Shown here one piece after another: positions 5,581 through 5,803 of a stretch of 5,803 nucleotides of DNA (position 1 is its first letter; every line of letters begins with the position of its first letter). Location of the stretch: contig JAJTHX010000203.1 of the NCBI GenBank assembly GCA_021300125.1, positions 1 through 5,803 of the forward strand. The letters are read 5' to 3'. The translations under genes were made by a program, and so were the position numbers. The stretch comes from Betaproteobacteria bacterium. GTDB lineage: Bacteria > Pseudomonadota > Gammaproteobacteria > Burkholderiales > SG8-41. The notes under the pieces are model-generated. The model ran no database searches. It was not told where the DNA came from and was given only the letters and a program-made list of their open reading frames with translations.

Positions 5581-5803
5581 GTGGTTCTGAAACTGTCCGC
5601 GGCCCTGCTTTCGGGCCTCATGTGCGTGCTGCCGGCATCGGCGGCAACAATCCTGGTCTATGGCGACAGCCTGTCCGCCGGTTACGGCCTTGCCCGCGGT
5701 GCCGACTGGCCGGCACTGCTGCAGCAGCGGCTGCGTGATCGCAAGACCGATTATAAAGTCGCCAACGTCAGCATCAGCGGCGAGACCACGCTCGGCGGGC
5801 TGA
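5581..5803 (+). CDS. tesA: TesA-like GDSL esterase / acyl-CoA thioesterase I, N-terminal part (cut by window edge)
   Basis: The frame is open to the window end (74 codons plus one base). The start MVLKLSAALLSGLMCVLPAS looks like a short Sec signal peptide with a likely signal peptidase I site after Ala-Ser-Ala (19-21). Block I of the SGNH/GDSL hydrolases follows at once, V-Y-G-D-S-L-S-A-G-Y-G (26-36), with nucleophile Ser30. S-I-S-G-E-T-T (64-70) then matches block II, whose Gly67 helps form the oxyanion hole. TesA is a periplasmic multifunctional esterase (acyl-CoA thioesterase, arylesterase, lysophospholipase L1). The start is uncertain: GTG at 5581 gives a compact signal peptide but has no Shine-Dalgarno, while an in-frame TTG at 5563 with GGGGAAG upstream would add MSIFFR and overlap ybbA by 8 nt. 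The catalytic Asp/His block lies beyond the edge. The gene is divergent from ybbA-ybbP, the usual arrangement for this trio. Confidence 0.9.
   Translation, partial: MVLKLSAALLSGLMCVLPASAATILVYGDSLSAGYGLARGADWPALLQQRLRDRKTDYKVANVSISGETTLGGL

Noticed and set aside
5603..5629. A lipoprotein signal (Leu-Met-Cys) at the tesA N-terminus
   Set aside because: The residue before the cysteine is Met, not Gly, Ala or Ser, so it does not match a lipobox, and an Ala-Ser-Ala signal peptidase I site follows directly.

Overview
The window is a gene-dense, GC-rich chromosomal segment with housekeeping genes typical of Proteobacteria. Gene content, the compact coding and the TesA/YbbA/YbbP order fit a beta- or gammaproteobacterium. 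I cannot name a genus from the sequence alone. I see no rRNA, tRNA, CRISPR array, insertion sequence or phage gene.

Layout, right to left (almost everything is on the minus strand). At the right edge a plus-strand gene cut by the window end encodes a TesA-type GDSL esterase with a signal peptide. Divergent from it, with starts that abut or overlap, is ybbA, an ABC ATPase of the LolD/MacB type. It overlaps by 4 nt (ATGA) a large FtsX-family permease of the YbbP type. The permease reading frame contains one in-frame amber codon at 4234-4236 but is otherwise intact to its natural end at 2389. After a 65-nt gap holding a plausible -10 element and a ribosome binding site comes rmuC (GTG start, 2323 to 1049). 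Four nucleotides on is mtfA (1044 to 256), an M90 zinc peptidase / Mlc titration factor. A 103-nt gap with a strong REP-like hairpin separates it from the first 50 codons of a glucokinase-like gene that runs off the left edge.

How the genes work together: TesA, YbbA and YbbP form a conserved neighbourhood, and the ABC pair is thought to act with the esterase on hydrophobic or lipid substrates at the inner membrane. RmuC is a membrane-anchored, nuclease-related protein affecting DNA recombination and inversion. MtfA and glucokinase both relate to glucose handling in enteric bacteria, so their adjacency may be functional.

The most notable points are the amber codon splitting the permease, the non-canonical phosphate motif in the glucokinase-like N-terminus, and the tightly packed divergent tesA/ybbA starts around a T8 tract. 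I did not find convincing evidence of a wholly new system.
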